Positions 1-7,001 of a stretch of DNA of 10,765 nt are shown here, one piece after another. The DNA comes from Desulfobacteraceae bacterium (lineage in GTDB: Bacteria; Desulfobacterota; Desulfobacteria; Desulfobacterales; JAABSP01): the NCBI GenBank assembly GCA_011390035.1, contig JAABTE010000067.1:1-10765 (forward strand), given 5' to 3'. The notes beneath the pieces were generated by a model, which saw nothing but the letters and a program-made list of their open reading frames with translations, was not told the origin of the DNA and made no database searches. Position 1 is the stretch's first letter; each line of letters starts with the position of its first letter. The position numbers were made by a program, and so were the translations under genes.

Positions 1-564
1 CGCATCATCGCCGCCACCAACCGGGGCCTGAAAAAGGCAGTGGAGGCGGGCGATTTCCGGGAGGATCTGTATTACCGGCTCAACGTGCTGCACATCTCCC
101 TGCCGCCCCTGCGGGAGCGGGCCGAGGACATCCGGCTGCTGGCCGACCACTTCCTCCGCAAGTACGCCGGAGAGCGCAAGACCGGCGCTCCGGTGACGGG
201 CATCGAGCAGGACGCCGAGCGGATGCTCTACGATTACGAATGGCCCGGCAACGTCAGGGAGCTTGAAAACGTGATCGAGCGGGCGGTGATCCTGTGCCCC
301 GGCGAGAAGATCCGGGCCTCCGACCTGCCCCGGGACTTCAAGGACCATGTGGACAACACCCTGCGCATCGAGGGCGTGCCGCCGGACGCCGATTTAAACA
401 AAACCCTGGCCGCCGTGGAAAAGCGGATGATCGAGCGGGCGCTGAAGCTGACGGGCAACGTGCAGGCCAGAGCCGCCCGCCTTCTGGGCATCGGCAAGAG
501 CGGCCTGAATCAGAAGATCAAAAAATACAACCTGGACGTGGACGGCCGGAATCCGCCGGGATAG
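1..564 (+). CDS. Sigma-54-dependent transcriptional activator (NtrC type), 3' part only
   Basis: This is the C-terminal 187 residues of a bacterial enhancer-binding protein that hydrolyses ATP to remodel sigma-54 RNA polymerase. The frame is open to the left edge, so the sensor domain and the Walker motifs lie outside the window. Visible in order are the end of the AAA+ domain, with sensor I AATN (residues 4-7 of the visible part), the family block GDFREDLYYRLN (17-28), the PPLRERAEDI segment, and sensor II WPGNVRELENVIER (from residue 81). A Fis-type HTH follows (about 131-175, including GNVQARAARLLGIGKSGL). The protein ends 12 residues after the HTH, which is normal. Whether it is a response regulator or carries another sensor cannot be told from here. 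It converges on the TPR gene with only 21 bases between stop codons, and no clear terminator is visible there. Family assignment is secure; the target genes are unknown. Confidence 0.95.
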   Translation, partial: RIIAATNRGLKKAVEAGDFREDLYYRLNVLHISLPPLRERAEDIRLLADHFLRKYAGERKTGAPVTGIEQDAERMLYDYEWPGNVRELENVIERAVILCPGEKIRASDLPRDFKDHVDNTLRIEGVPPDADLNKTLAAVEKRMIERALKLTGNVQARAARLLGIGKSGLNQKIKKYNLDVDGRNPPG

Positions 565-585
565 CCAGGGTCCGGAAGATCGGTC

Positions 586-1272
586 CTAGCCCGCCAGCCC
601 CTCGTTGACCATGTCCGCGTAGATGGAGTCCGCGTAGTCCGTGACCAGCCTCTGGTATGCAGCCCGGCTCTTTTCCGGCTGATCCAGCAACTGGTAGAGC
701 CGCCCCAGGTTGTAAACCGCCTCGCTTTTTAGCACCGGGTACTCGCCGTCGGCGATGCGCTGGAAGGACTCGGCCGCCCCGGCATATTCCCCCAGCGCCT
801 CGCGTGCGTAGCCGAGCCCGCTGAGGATGATGTTCCGAAAGGCCGGGTTGTCCTGGTAATCGGCCAGGGCGGCCTCGTAGAGGGCTGCGGCCTGATCCGC
901 CTTGCCGGCGGCGTAGGCGATGTCGGCGAAATAGATCCGGCCCAGGCGGCCCGCCTCGGTTCCGCCGTAATCGGCCAGAAAATCCTGAAAATCGGTCTTC
1001 ACCTTGTCATGGGCCGCGCCGGCATCGGATTCTGACTTGGCCGAGGCGTACTGGCCCTTCAAGGTCTCCAGCCGGGCAAACGCCTTGTTCCCGCTGCGAT
1101 ACGAATAATACTGGGCCCCGGCCAGCAGTATCATCACCGCCAGCAGCCCGCCGAAGGCCATGGCGAGCCGGCCCTTGTTTTTTACGGACCACAGAAACAA
1201 CCGTCTGGAGAATGTAAGAAACTCGTCCGGCTCCCTCAGCAGTTCCTTGCGCGTCACTTTTTTCGCGACCAT
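586..1272 (-). CDS. Membrane-anchored tetratricopeptide-repeat protein, YfgM-like
   Basis: This protein of about 228 residues has a short cytoplasmic N-terminus (KKVTRKELLREPDEFL), one hydrophobic segment at about residues 36-56 (MAFGGLLAVMILLAGAQYY) and a C-terminal region of helical TPR-like repeats rich in Ala, Tyr and Leu. The layout of one N-terminal membrane anchor plus a TPR domain matches the YfgM/TPR_21 group, whose E. coli member associates with SecYEG and periplasmic chaperones; that role here is inferred. Two adjacent ATGs are possible. The second (1272) is preferred because the upstream AGGGAG motif sits 5 bases from it but only 2 from the first (1275). The start overlaps the stop of the kinase gene (TGATG), so translation is probably coupled. 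No catalytic residues are expected in this family. Confidence 0.85.
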   Translation of the reverse strand: MVAKKVTRKELLREPDEFLTFSRRLFLWSVKNKGRLAMAFGGLLAVMILLAGAQYYSYRSGNKAFARLETLKGQYASAKSESDAGAAHDKVKTDFQDFLADYGGTEAGRLGRIYFADIAYAAGKADQAAALYEAALADYQDNPAFRNIILSGLGYAREALGEYAGAAESFQRIADGEYPVLKSEAVYNLGRLYQLLDQPEKSRAAYQRLVTDYADSIYADMVNEGLAG

Positions 1273-2282
1273 CATAACTCCCTTTCCAACTCCGTTTCAA
1301 TGTATGCGTGAATGCGTTCCCATCCCGAGTCTGAAATGGCGGCCCCCACCACCTGGCAGACCGCGTATCCGCAGGCCGAGCCCAGGGCGCCGCATTTTTC
1401 CGGCGGCCATCCGTTGACCAGGCCGTAGAGGAAGCCGGCGGCCCACAGGTCGCCCGCTCCGGTGGTGTCCACAATGGGGCCGTCCCCGGGGCCGGGTTTC
1501 ATGGGGGCGATGCGATAAACGCCGTCCGCGTCGGCCACATGGCTGCCCCGGGCCCCCACCTTCAAAACAGCGATGGCCGCCTCCCGGCGCAGACGGTCCA
1601 GGGCCTCGGCCTCGCCGCCGGCTCCGGTATAGACGCGGGCCTCGTCCTCGTTTGCGATCAGAATGTCCACATATTCGGCGATCAGCTCCCGGAGCAGCGG
1701 ACCGGCCGCCTCCACCACCGTGAAGCTGGCAAGATCCAGGCAGATCCGCGCCCCGGCGGCCCGGGCCGACGCCATGGCGGCCCGGATCAGGTCCGGGTTG
1801 AACGCCATATAGCCCTCGATATGCGCGATGTCCGCGCCGGCGAAACAGTCCGGCGTCACCTCCCCGGGCAGGGTCCGCTCCGCCGCGCCCAGGTAGGTGA
1901 GCATGGTCCGCTGGGCGTCCGGCGTGATCACCGACAACACCCGGCCGGTGGGAAAACGCGAGCCGGCAAGCAATGCCTCCACGCCGTTTCGCCGCAGCTC
2001 CGATTCGAACAGATCCCCCAGGGCGTCCGGCCCGCGCTTGCCCACGAACCGGCCCGCGCCGCCCAGGCGGGCCACGCCGATTATCGTGTTGCAGGCCGAC
2101 CCGCCCGGCACGATGGCCGGCTTTCCGGGGGCCTTTTTAACGGCTGCCTCCATGGTCCCTGCGTCCACCAGCCGCATGCCGCCCTTCGGGCAGGCGATGG
2201 TTTCCAGGAAGTCATCCCCGGCCCGGACCAGAATGTCCACCAGCGCCGAGCCGATACCGGCCACCATTCCGCGCTTTTTCAT
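1272..2282 (-). CDS. PfkB-family carbohydrate/nucleoside kinase, adenosine-kinase type
   Basis: The 336-residue product is a ribokinase-fold kinase that transfers ATP phosphate to a sugar or nucleoside hydroxyl. The N-terminal substrate motif GGSACNT is at residues 60-66, and the PfkB signature DTTGAGD, with the catalytic base Asp278, is at 272-278. Overall length and the GIGSALVDILV start and GGMRLVD region resemble bacterial proteins annotated as adenosine kinase (cd01168-like); the substrate is not proven by sequence. The frame is open up to 2327, but the ATG at 2282 is chosen. It has AGGA about 5 bases upstream, gives MKKRGMVAGIG as is usual for the family, and avoids an unrelated 15-residue extension. 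The gene lies 87 bases after the SH3 gene, and its stop overlaps the TPR start. If it is an adenosine kinase, it would salvage adenosine released by the S-adenosylhomocysteine cycle. Confidence 0.9.
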   Translation of the reverse strand: MKKRGMVAGIGSALVDILVRAGDDFLETIACPKGGMRLVDAGTMEAAVKKAPGKPAIVPGGSACNTIIGVARLGGAGRFVGKRGPDALGDLFESELRRNGVEALLAGSRFPTGRVLSVITPDAQRTMLTYLGAAERTLPGEVTPDCFAGADIAHIEGYMAFNPDLIRAAMASARAAGARICLDLASFTVVEAAGPLLRELIAEYVDILIANEDEARVYTGAGGEAEALDRLRREAAIAVLKVGARGSHVADADGVYRIAPMKPGPGDGPIVDTTGAGDLWAAGFLYGLVNGWPPEKCGALGSACGYAVCQVVGAAISDSGWERIHAYIETELEREL

Positions 2283-2369
2283 CGGTATCCTGTTTGTCCT
2301 TTTCCCGCAAATCCCGATGCCCCCCAATCCGGACGGGCAGTGTGGGTTCGCGTCATCTTGCGCCCGGCG

Positions 2370-2801
2370 TCACCAGACGAGGGGCGCGTAGATCCACCCG
2401 CTGTCGCCATCGGCATGCCGGATATGAAGCCAGCTTTCCTTCTTTTCCAGCACCCGGAACGGCACCCCCCGCTCCACCGTGAAGGCGACATCGTTGTCCG
2501 TTGACGGGCCGGTGCGAACATTGCACTTGTCCTTCAGCACGATCACCGAGGGAAAAGTGGTCACCAGCTTAGCGTAGATCCAGCCCCGATCCCCCTCGTA
2601 GTCCTTGAATTCATACCAGCCCCCCGACTTTTTGATCACGTCGATGGGGTGATACAGCTCCACCTTCCACAGCACGTCGTGCCGCGTGTCCGGCCCGGAT
2701 CGAATGTTGGCCGTGTCAACATTGACCGTCATCCGCTCTGCGGCGACGATTCCCCAGGAGAGAAGAACCATCGCCCCCGCCATTATCAGCCGTTTGAACA
2801 T
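2370..2801 (-). CDS. Secreted protein with two bacterial SH3 (SH3b) domains
   Basis: This small exported protein of 143 residues has a signal peptide at about residues 1-21 (Lys-Arg, hydrophobic core, VAA before E). Two SH3b repeats follow, at about 24-83 and 84-143. Each repeat has the family hallmarks: NIRSGP or NVRTGP at the start, a GW/SW position in the middle, and GWIYAKLV or GWIYAPLV at the end. SH3b domains commonly bind peptidoglycan or other cell-wall ligands, so a periplasmic scaffolding or wall-binding role is likely; there is no enzymatic domain. The start is secure: a full AAGGAGG Shine-Dalgarno sequence lies 6 bases before the ATG, the strongest ribosome site in this window. 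The gene lies 48 bases after the phosphatase. No promoter is evident in that gap. Confidence 0.9.
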   Translation of the reverse strand: MFKRLIMAGAMVLLSWGIVAAERMTVNVDTANIRSGPDTRHDVLWKVELYHPIDVIKKSGGWYEFKDYEGDRGWIYAKLVTTFPSVIVLKDKCNVRTGPSTDNDVAFTVERGVPFRVLEKKESWLHIRHADGDSGWIYAPLVW

Positions 2802-2849
2802 CCTTAACCTCCTTTGGCCCCGCTGCCATGAAAAATCGAGGCGCGGCCG

Positions 2850-3527
2850 TCATTCCGAAAAAAAGACGATGTCCGGCAACCGCACGCAGGTGAGCTTGTT
2901 GCCATAGACCGCGCCCGTGTCGATGCCGATCTTGTTGGGCATCACCAGCGGCTCGGTAAAGGGGGTGTGGCCGAAAATCACCCGCTTTCCGAAATCATAT
3001 TCCGACTCGACAAAGGGGCTCCGAATCCAGAGCAGATCGTCCGGCGACTGCATGGAAAGGGGCGCCCGATCCCGAAGCCCCGCGTGGACGAAGATGTAAT
3101 GCTCCGTCTCGTGGTAAAGGGAAAGGGAGTCGAAAAACGCCGCGTGCTCCTCGGGAATGGGCGAGGCGCTCGCGGGGTGTCTGGTCGCGGGGTTTCTGGT
3201 CGCAGGGTGTCTGGTCGCAGGGTTTCTGGCCATGTAGCTTTCCAGGGTCTGCCGGCCGCCGTTGATCAGATAGGTGTATTTATCGAAATCGGTCAGGTAC
3301 CGCGCCAGCATCTGCTCGTGATTGCCCTTTAAAAACACCACCCGGGGGTATCGCCGCTTCAGCTCGCACAAAAAGGAGACCACCTCAGGGACCTCCGGCC
3401 CCCGGTCAATGTAATCTCCCATGAATACAAGGGTTTCATTTTCAAGATCAATATCGATCCTGTCCATCAGGCGGCGCAACTTATCATGGCAGCCGTGGAT
3501 GTCTCCGATGGCGTAAATCCGCTCCAT
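2850..3527 (-). CDS. PPP-type metallophosphatase (serine/threonine phosphatase/ApaH-like) with pentapeptide-repeat insert
   Basis: This calcineurin-like phosphoesterase of the bacterial PPP group acts with a dinuclear Mn/Fe-type metal centre. With the ATG at 3527 it is 225 residues, and all metal and catalytic motifs are visible: GDIHG (8-12), GDYIDRG (37-43), GNHE (68-71), HAG (148-150) and GHTPF (186-190). Substrate (phosphoprotein or dinucleoside polyphosphate) is not determined. Between TLESYM and IPEEHAAFF, where relatives have a short loop, lies a four-unit pentapeptide repeat (100-119), described separately. The alternative GTG start at 3554 overlaps the radical SAM stop codon (GTGA) and would add nine residues. 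The ATG is preferred because family members begin a few residues before YAIGDIHG, but neither start has a good Shine-Dalgarno sequence. Coupling to the upstream gene is likely either way. Confidence 0.92.
   Translation of the reverse strand: MERIYAIGDIHGCHDKLRRLMDRIDIDLENETLVFMGDYIDRGPEVPEVVSFLCELKRRYPRVVFLKGNHEQMLARYLTDFDKYTYLINGGRQTLESYMARNPATRHPATRNPATRHPASASPIPEEHAAFFDSLSLYHETEHYIFVHAGLRDRAPLSMQSPDDLLWIRSPFVESEYDFGKRVIFGHTPFTEPLVMPNKIGIDTGAVYGNKLTCVRLPDIVFFSE
3171..3230 (-). repeat. Four-unit 15-bp in-frame tandem repeat inside the phosphatase gene
   Basis: Four exactly contiguous 15-base units fill this stretch, with plus-strand unit CGCRGGGTKTCTGGY. The units differ at only three positions: R is g,g,a,a; K alternates g,t,g,t; and the last base is t,t,t,c. 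On the coding strand they give the pentads ARNPA, TRHPA, TRNPA, TRHPA. Flanking sequence does not match the unit. The K alternation suggests duplication of a 30-base double unit. The unit length preserves the reading frame. Confidence 0.95.
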
Positions 3528-3550
3528 GGCGCCCGTCACCGCATCCGCCG

Positions 3551-4483
3551 TCACACAACCATAAAGACCCGCCGGGGCGGGTCCAGCCGCCGCAGCCCCG
3601 CGGCTTTCGCGTCCGCCAGGGCCTGGTTGAAATCGCTCTTGGACGGATAGCCGGCGATCTCCGGCACCGTCCCGGCCCCTCCCAGTGGCCGGTACTGGGA
3701 CATCACGTTCACGTAGGTGTCCGGAGACAGCCCGGCCAGGAACCCCATGATCTCCGGCGTTCCAGCCACCCCGCCCGGCAGAACCAGATGGCGGACCAGC
3801 AGCCCCCGCGCCGCGATGCCCCGGTCGTCCATGGTCAGATCCCCCACCTGCCGATGCATCTCGGCGATGGCGGCCCGGGCAGCCTCGGGGTAGTCGGGGG
3901 CGTGGCAGGTCCGCCCGGCCAGGTCCGGGTCCCAGAACTTGAAATCGGGCATGTAGATGTCGAACACCCCGTCCAGCAGCTTCAATGTGTCCACGCTGTC
4001 ATAGCCGCCCGAGTTGTACACCAGCGGCAGGTTAAGCCCCTCCGCCGCCGCCTGGGCAAGGGCCGCCAGGATCTGCGGCGTCACATGGCTGGGGGTGACG
4101 AAATTGATGTTGTGGCAGCCCATATGTTGAAGGCGCAACATCATCCAGGCCAGACGGGACGGCCCCGCCGGCTCGCCTTTGCCCTCGTGGCTGATGTCGT
4201 GATTCTGGCAGAAGACGCACATCAGGTTGCAATGGGTGATAAAGATCGTTCCGGATCCGTAGCTTCCCACCAGGGGCGACTCCTCGCCGAAATGGGGCCC
4301 ATGGCTGGAGACCCGCGCCTCCGCTCCGGTCTTGCAGACGCCCGTTTCGCCGGCAAGACGGTTCACGCGGCACCTCCGGGGGCACAGGACGCAATCGGAC
4401 AGGATGGCCGTGGCCTTTTCGATCCTCTCGGCAAGGCGATCTGCCCGAATCAGCTTCATGTAGGCGGGCTCAAAATCTTTCAT
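3551..4483 (-). CDS. Radical SAM protein, PflX-like (COG1313 type), with extra N-terminal cysteine motif
   Basis: The 310-residue radical SAM enzyme is of the group annotated as putative pyruvate-formate-lyase-activating protein or PflX; no reaction is established for most members. The SAM-binding [4Fe-4S] motif CNLMCVFC has Cys85, Cys89 and Cys92. An N-terminal set, CVLCPRRC (Cys31, Cys34, Cys38) plus GETGVC (Cys50), is typical of this subfamily and could bind a second cluster. The C-terminal block VNVMSQYRPLG also fits. The frame is open far upstream inside feoB, but that part is an antisense-frame shadow. The true start is the ATG at 4483, with GGGAGGA 3 bases upstream. It follows feoB by 44 bases and its stop overlaps a possible GTG start of the phosphatase, so it is probably in the iron operon. 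A need for iron-sulfur clusters is consistent with that position. Confidence 0.9.
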   Translation of the reverse strand: MKDFEPAYMKLIRADRLAERIEKATAILSDCVLCPRRCRVNRLAGETGVCKTGAEARVSSHGPHFGEESPLVGSYGSGTIFITHCNLMCVFCQNHDISHEGKGEPAGPSRLAWMMLRLQHMGCHNINFVTPSHVTPQILAALAQAAAEGLNLPLVYNSGGYDSVDTLKLLDGVFDIYMPDFKFWDPDLAGRTCHAPDYPEAARAAIAEMHRQVGDLTMDDRGIAARGLLVRHLVLPGGVAGTPEIMGFLAGLSPDTYVNVMSQYRPLGGAGTVPEIAGYPSKSDFNQALADAKAAGLRRLDPPRRVFMVV

Positions 4484-4527
4484 GGGTCCTCCCGTTTTTT
4501 CCCATCGATGCAACCACGGCGCAACTG

Positions 4528-6711
4528 CTATGCCAGGCCCAGCAGACGCCCCCCCTGGTAGACAGCAAAGGCCACCCCCCACGCAAGCGCGGTGGAATAG
4601 CCGATGCTGAACAACATCCACCGGGTGGATCCCGTTTCTCTGCGGATGGCCGACACTGTTGCCAGGCACGGCATGTACAGCAGAACGAAGAGCATCATGG
4701 ACAGCGCCGACAACCGCGTCATCCCCGATTCCCCCAGCGCCGCCTGCAATGCCTCGGACCCCTGCCCGGCGGCGTGCAGAATGCCCAGGGTGGAGACCAC
4801 GATCTCCTTGGCGGCGAAACCGGTGAGCAGGGCCACGCTCCCCCGCCAGTCGATGCCCAGGGGATGGAACACCGGCGCCATGAATTTTCCCAGACGCCCC
4901 ATGTAAGACTTTTCCGCCCGTTCCATGTCGCGGGCCTGCCGGACCTCGTCCACCCGCCGGTCCATCTCCGCTTGGAGGGCTTCCCGGCGCTGGCCGGCGC
5001 TGGCCTCGGCGGCGCTGGCCTCGTAAGCCTCGCGGATAAACGCGATGCGGCCCTCGTAATCCACGGAATAATCGATGTTTCTCGGAAACGCCGACAGCCC
5101 CCACACCACCACGGAGCCCACCAGGATCACGCCGGTCATCTTCTTTAAAAACATCTTGCTCCGGTCCCACATGTGGATCATCAGGCTTTTTAGCATGGGC
5201 GCCCGGTAGGGAGGCAGCTCCATTACAAAGGGCGCCTCCTCCCCCTTGAGCAGTGTGGACCGGAAGAGCCGGCCGGTCAGGATCGACAGCGCGATGCCCA
5301 TCAGATAGATCCCGAAGATCACCGACCCGGCCTGGGCCCCGAAGAAGGTTCCGGCCAGGATGATGTAAACCGGCAGCTTGGCCGAGCAGGACATGAAGGG
5401 CGTGATCAGGATGGTCAGAATCCGGTCCCGCTCGCTTTCCAGGGTGCGGGCCGCCATCACCGCCGGCACGTTGCATCCGAAGCCCATCAGCATGGGGATG
5501 AATGACTTGCCGTGCAGGCCGATCAGGTGCATGATCTTGTCCATCAGGAAGGCGGCCCGGGCCATGTACCCGGTGTCCTCGAACAGGGCGATGCAGAAGA
5601 ACAGGATCAGAATATTGGGCAGAAAGACGATCACGCTGCCAACCCCGGCAATGAGGCCATCCATCAGAAAGTCCCGGAACAGCCCCTGGGGCAACGCCCG
5701 GGTCAGCCCGCCGGACAGCAGGCCGATGCCGCTTTCGATCCAGGCCATGGGATAAGCACCCAGAGAAAAGGTGAGCTGAAACATGGCCCATATGAAAAAG
5801 ATGAACACCGGCAGGCCCAGCAGCCGGTTCGTCAGCACCAGATCGATGTTGCGGGAGATATCCACCCGCCGATGGGTCGTGGAAGTGGTGACTGCCTCGC
5901 GGACAATGCCGGCGATGAACCCGTACCGCTCATCGGTCATGATGATCTCCGGGTCATCGTCGTACAGGTCCCTCAGCGTGGCCCGATGCCGGTCCACCAG
6001 ATCCATCAGGGCGCCGGCCCCTTGCCCCATGGCCGCCGCCGCGCGCTCCCGCACCACGGTGTCGTTTTCCAGCAGCTTGATGGCGATCCAGCGGGGATTG
6101 TAGGGCAGCTCGCCGGTGGCGCCCCCGACAAGGCGCTCTCGGATTTCGGCAATGGCCACCTCAATGTCCTTGGAATACTTCACCCGCCGCCGCCGGGGAA
6201 TCTCCACATCGCTTTCCGCCAGGGCGATGGCGCTTTCGAGCAGCCCGTCGATGCCCTCGTTCCGGTTTCCCACGGTGAATACCACGGGCAGATCCAGCAG
6301 CTCGGACAGCTTGTCCGCGTCGATCTTGATGCCCCGCTCCCGGGCCACGTCCGCCATGTTGAGGGCAAAGAGCAGCCGGCAGTCCAGCTCCCGCAGTTGG
6401 GTGGCCAGGTACAGGCTGCGCTCCAGGTTCGAGGCGTCGATGATGTCGATGACAACGTCCGGGCTCTCGTCCAGGATGAAGTCCCGGGCCACGATCTCCT
6501 CGATGGAAAAGGGGGTGAGGCTGTAGGTGCCGGGCAGATCGACGATCTTCAGCGCGTAGCCGTGTCGATGGATGGTCCCTTCCTTCTTCTCCACGGTGAC
6601 GCCCGGCCAGTTGCCCACCTTCTGACGGGTGCCGGTGAGGTTGTTGAAGATGGTCGTCTTGCCGGAGTTGGGGTTTCCGGCCAGGGCGATGGTGAGGATT
6701 GAAGACTCCAT
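4528..6711 (-). CDS. feoB: Ferrous iron transport protein B (GTP-gated Fe(II) permease)
   Basis: The 727-residue inner-membrane Fe(II) transporter has an N-terminal G domain. G1 GNPNSGKT is at 12-19, the G2 Thr39 in GVTVEKKEG, G3 DLPG at 58-61, and G4 NMAD at 118-121. A GDI-like helical region follows, then the membrane domain from about residue 297. Hallmark transport blocks are present: GFGCNVPAVMAARTLE (Cys413), PFMSCSAKLPVY (Cys442) and, near the C-terminus, FAAKEIVVSTLGIL. A charged, Ala/Glu-rich segment (about 545-610) between membrane helices contains a duplicated 15-base unit. Length is slightly below E. coli FeoB (773). The ATG is 8 bases after the feoA stop and has no clear Shine-Dalgarno sequence, so it probably depends on translation of feoA. 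It is the main functional gene of the operon headed by the Fur-FeoA regulator. Confidence 0.98.
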   Translation of the reverse strand: MESSILTIALAGNPNSGKTTIFNNLTGTRQKVGNWPGVTVEKKEGTIHRHGYALKIVDLPGTYSLTPFSIEEIVARDFILDESPDVVIDIIDASNLERSLYLATQLRELDCRLLFALNMADVARERGIKIDADKLSELLDLPVVFTVGNRNEGIDGLLESAIALAESDVEIPRRRRVKYSKDIEVAIAEIRERLVGGATGELPYNPRWIAIKLLENDTVVRERAAAAMGQGAGALMDLVDRHRATLRDLYDDDPEIIMTDERYGFIAGIVREAVTTSTTHRRVDISRNIDLVLTNRLLGLPVFIFFIWAMFQLTFSLGAYPMAWIESGIGLLSGGLTRALPQGLFRDFLMDGLIAGVGSVIVFLPNILILFFCIALFEDTGYMARAAFLMDKIMHLIGLHGKSFIPMLMGFGCNVPAVMAARTLESERDRILTILITPFMSCSAKLPVYIILAGTFFGAQAGSVIFGIYLMGIALSILTGRLFRSTLLKGEEAPFVMELPPYRAPMLKSLMIHMWDRSKMFLKKMTGVILVGSVVVWGLSAFPRNIDYSVDYEGRIAFIREAYEASAAEASAGQRREALQAEMDRRVDEVRQARDMERAEKSYMGRLGKFMAPVFHPLGIDWRGSVALLTGFAAKEIVVSTLGILHAAGQGSEALQAALGESGMTRLSALSMMLFVLLYMPCLATVSAIRRETGSTRWMLFSIGYSTALAWGVAFAVYQGGRLLGLA
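4996..5025 (-). repeat. Duplicated 15-bp unit within feoB
   Basis: Two adjacent 15-base units (plus strand GGCGCTGGCCTCG followed by gc or ta) differ only in the last two bases and encode YEASA and AEASA (FeoB residues 563-572). A third copy of the ten-base core GGCGCTGGCC sits at 4986-4995. With only two units this could be chance expansion in an Ala-rich charged loop, but it has the same period as repeats in two other genes here. Confidence 0.75.
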
Positions 6712-6719
6712 GGCAACGG

Positions 6720-7001
6720 CTATGGAATCGGCTCCACCATGATCTGAGACGCCTCCGACACCCGGAGGGACACATGGTAGCCTTTTACGATCAGTTCCAG
6801 AGGATCTTTCAGGGGCGCGTATTTTTCCACATAGATCTCCGCGCCCTTTACGATGCCCATCTCCAGTATCCGCCGGCGCAACACACCCTCGCCGCCCACC
6901 CGCGTCACCCGGCCCCGCTGGGATTCCCGCAGCTCGGAGAGCCGCTTGGGCACCGCCGGCGCCCCGGCCGCCGCCGCTTCCGTTTCCGCCGCCCGGGTCA
7001 T
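6720..7001 (-). CDS. feoA: Ferrous iron transport protein A (stand-alone FeoA domain)
   Basis: This 93-residue cytosolic protein has a single SH3-like FeoA domain at about residues 19-92. The pattern LSELRESQRGRVTRV ... RILEMGIVKGAEIYVEKYAPLKDPLELIVKGYHVSLR is characteristic. FeoA is thought to assist or regulate FeoB at the membrane. The first 18 residues are an Ala/Glu-rich extension not needed for the domain, so a later start is conceivable, but no good internal start is seen. The ATG at 7001 overlaps the regulator's stop (ATGA), and GGAAGG lies 9 bases upstream. feoB follows after 8 bases. Its sequence differs clearly from the FeoA domain fused to the upstream regulator, so the two are not a recent duplication. 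Confidence 0.95.
   Translation of the reverse strand: MTRAAETEAAAAGAPAVPKRLSELRESQRGRVTRVGGEGVLRRRILEMGIVKGAEIYVEKYAPLKDPLELIVKGYHVSLRVSEASQIMVEPIP

Noticed and set aside
565..585. Bidirectional terminator between the convergent activator and TPR genes
   Set aside because: The 21-base gap has no convincing stem with a T tract on either strand.
1539..2504. Long plus-strand open frame (321 codons) opposite the kinase and SH3 genes
   Set aside because: It is antisense to two well-supported genes and has shadow-like composition (Arg, Pro, Gly, His).
3171..3230. CRISPR-like array
   Set aside because: Units are contiguous 15-mers without spacers and lie inside an intact coding frame.
4484..5791. 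Possible 5' extension of the radical SAM gene to a 746-residue fusion
   Set aside because: The upstream part reads feoB in another frame and looks like random Gly/Arg/His-rich sequence; the ATG at 4483 has a good ribosome site.
5512..6702. Long plus-strand open frame (396 codons) opposite feoB
   Set aside because: Its translation is Gln/His/Pro/Gly-rich with no recognisable domain, and it lies fully antisense to a clear FeoB; it is a GC-rich shadow frame.
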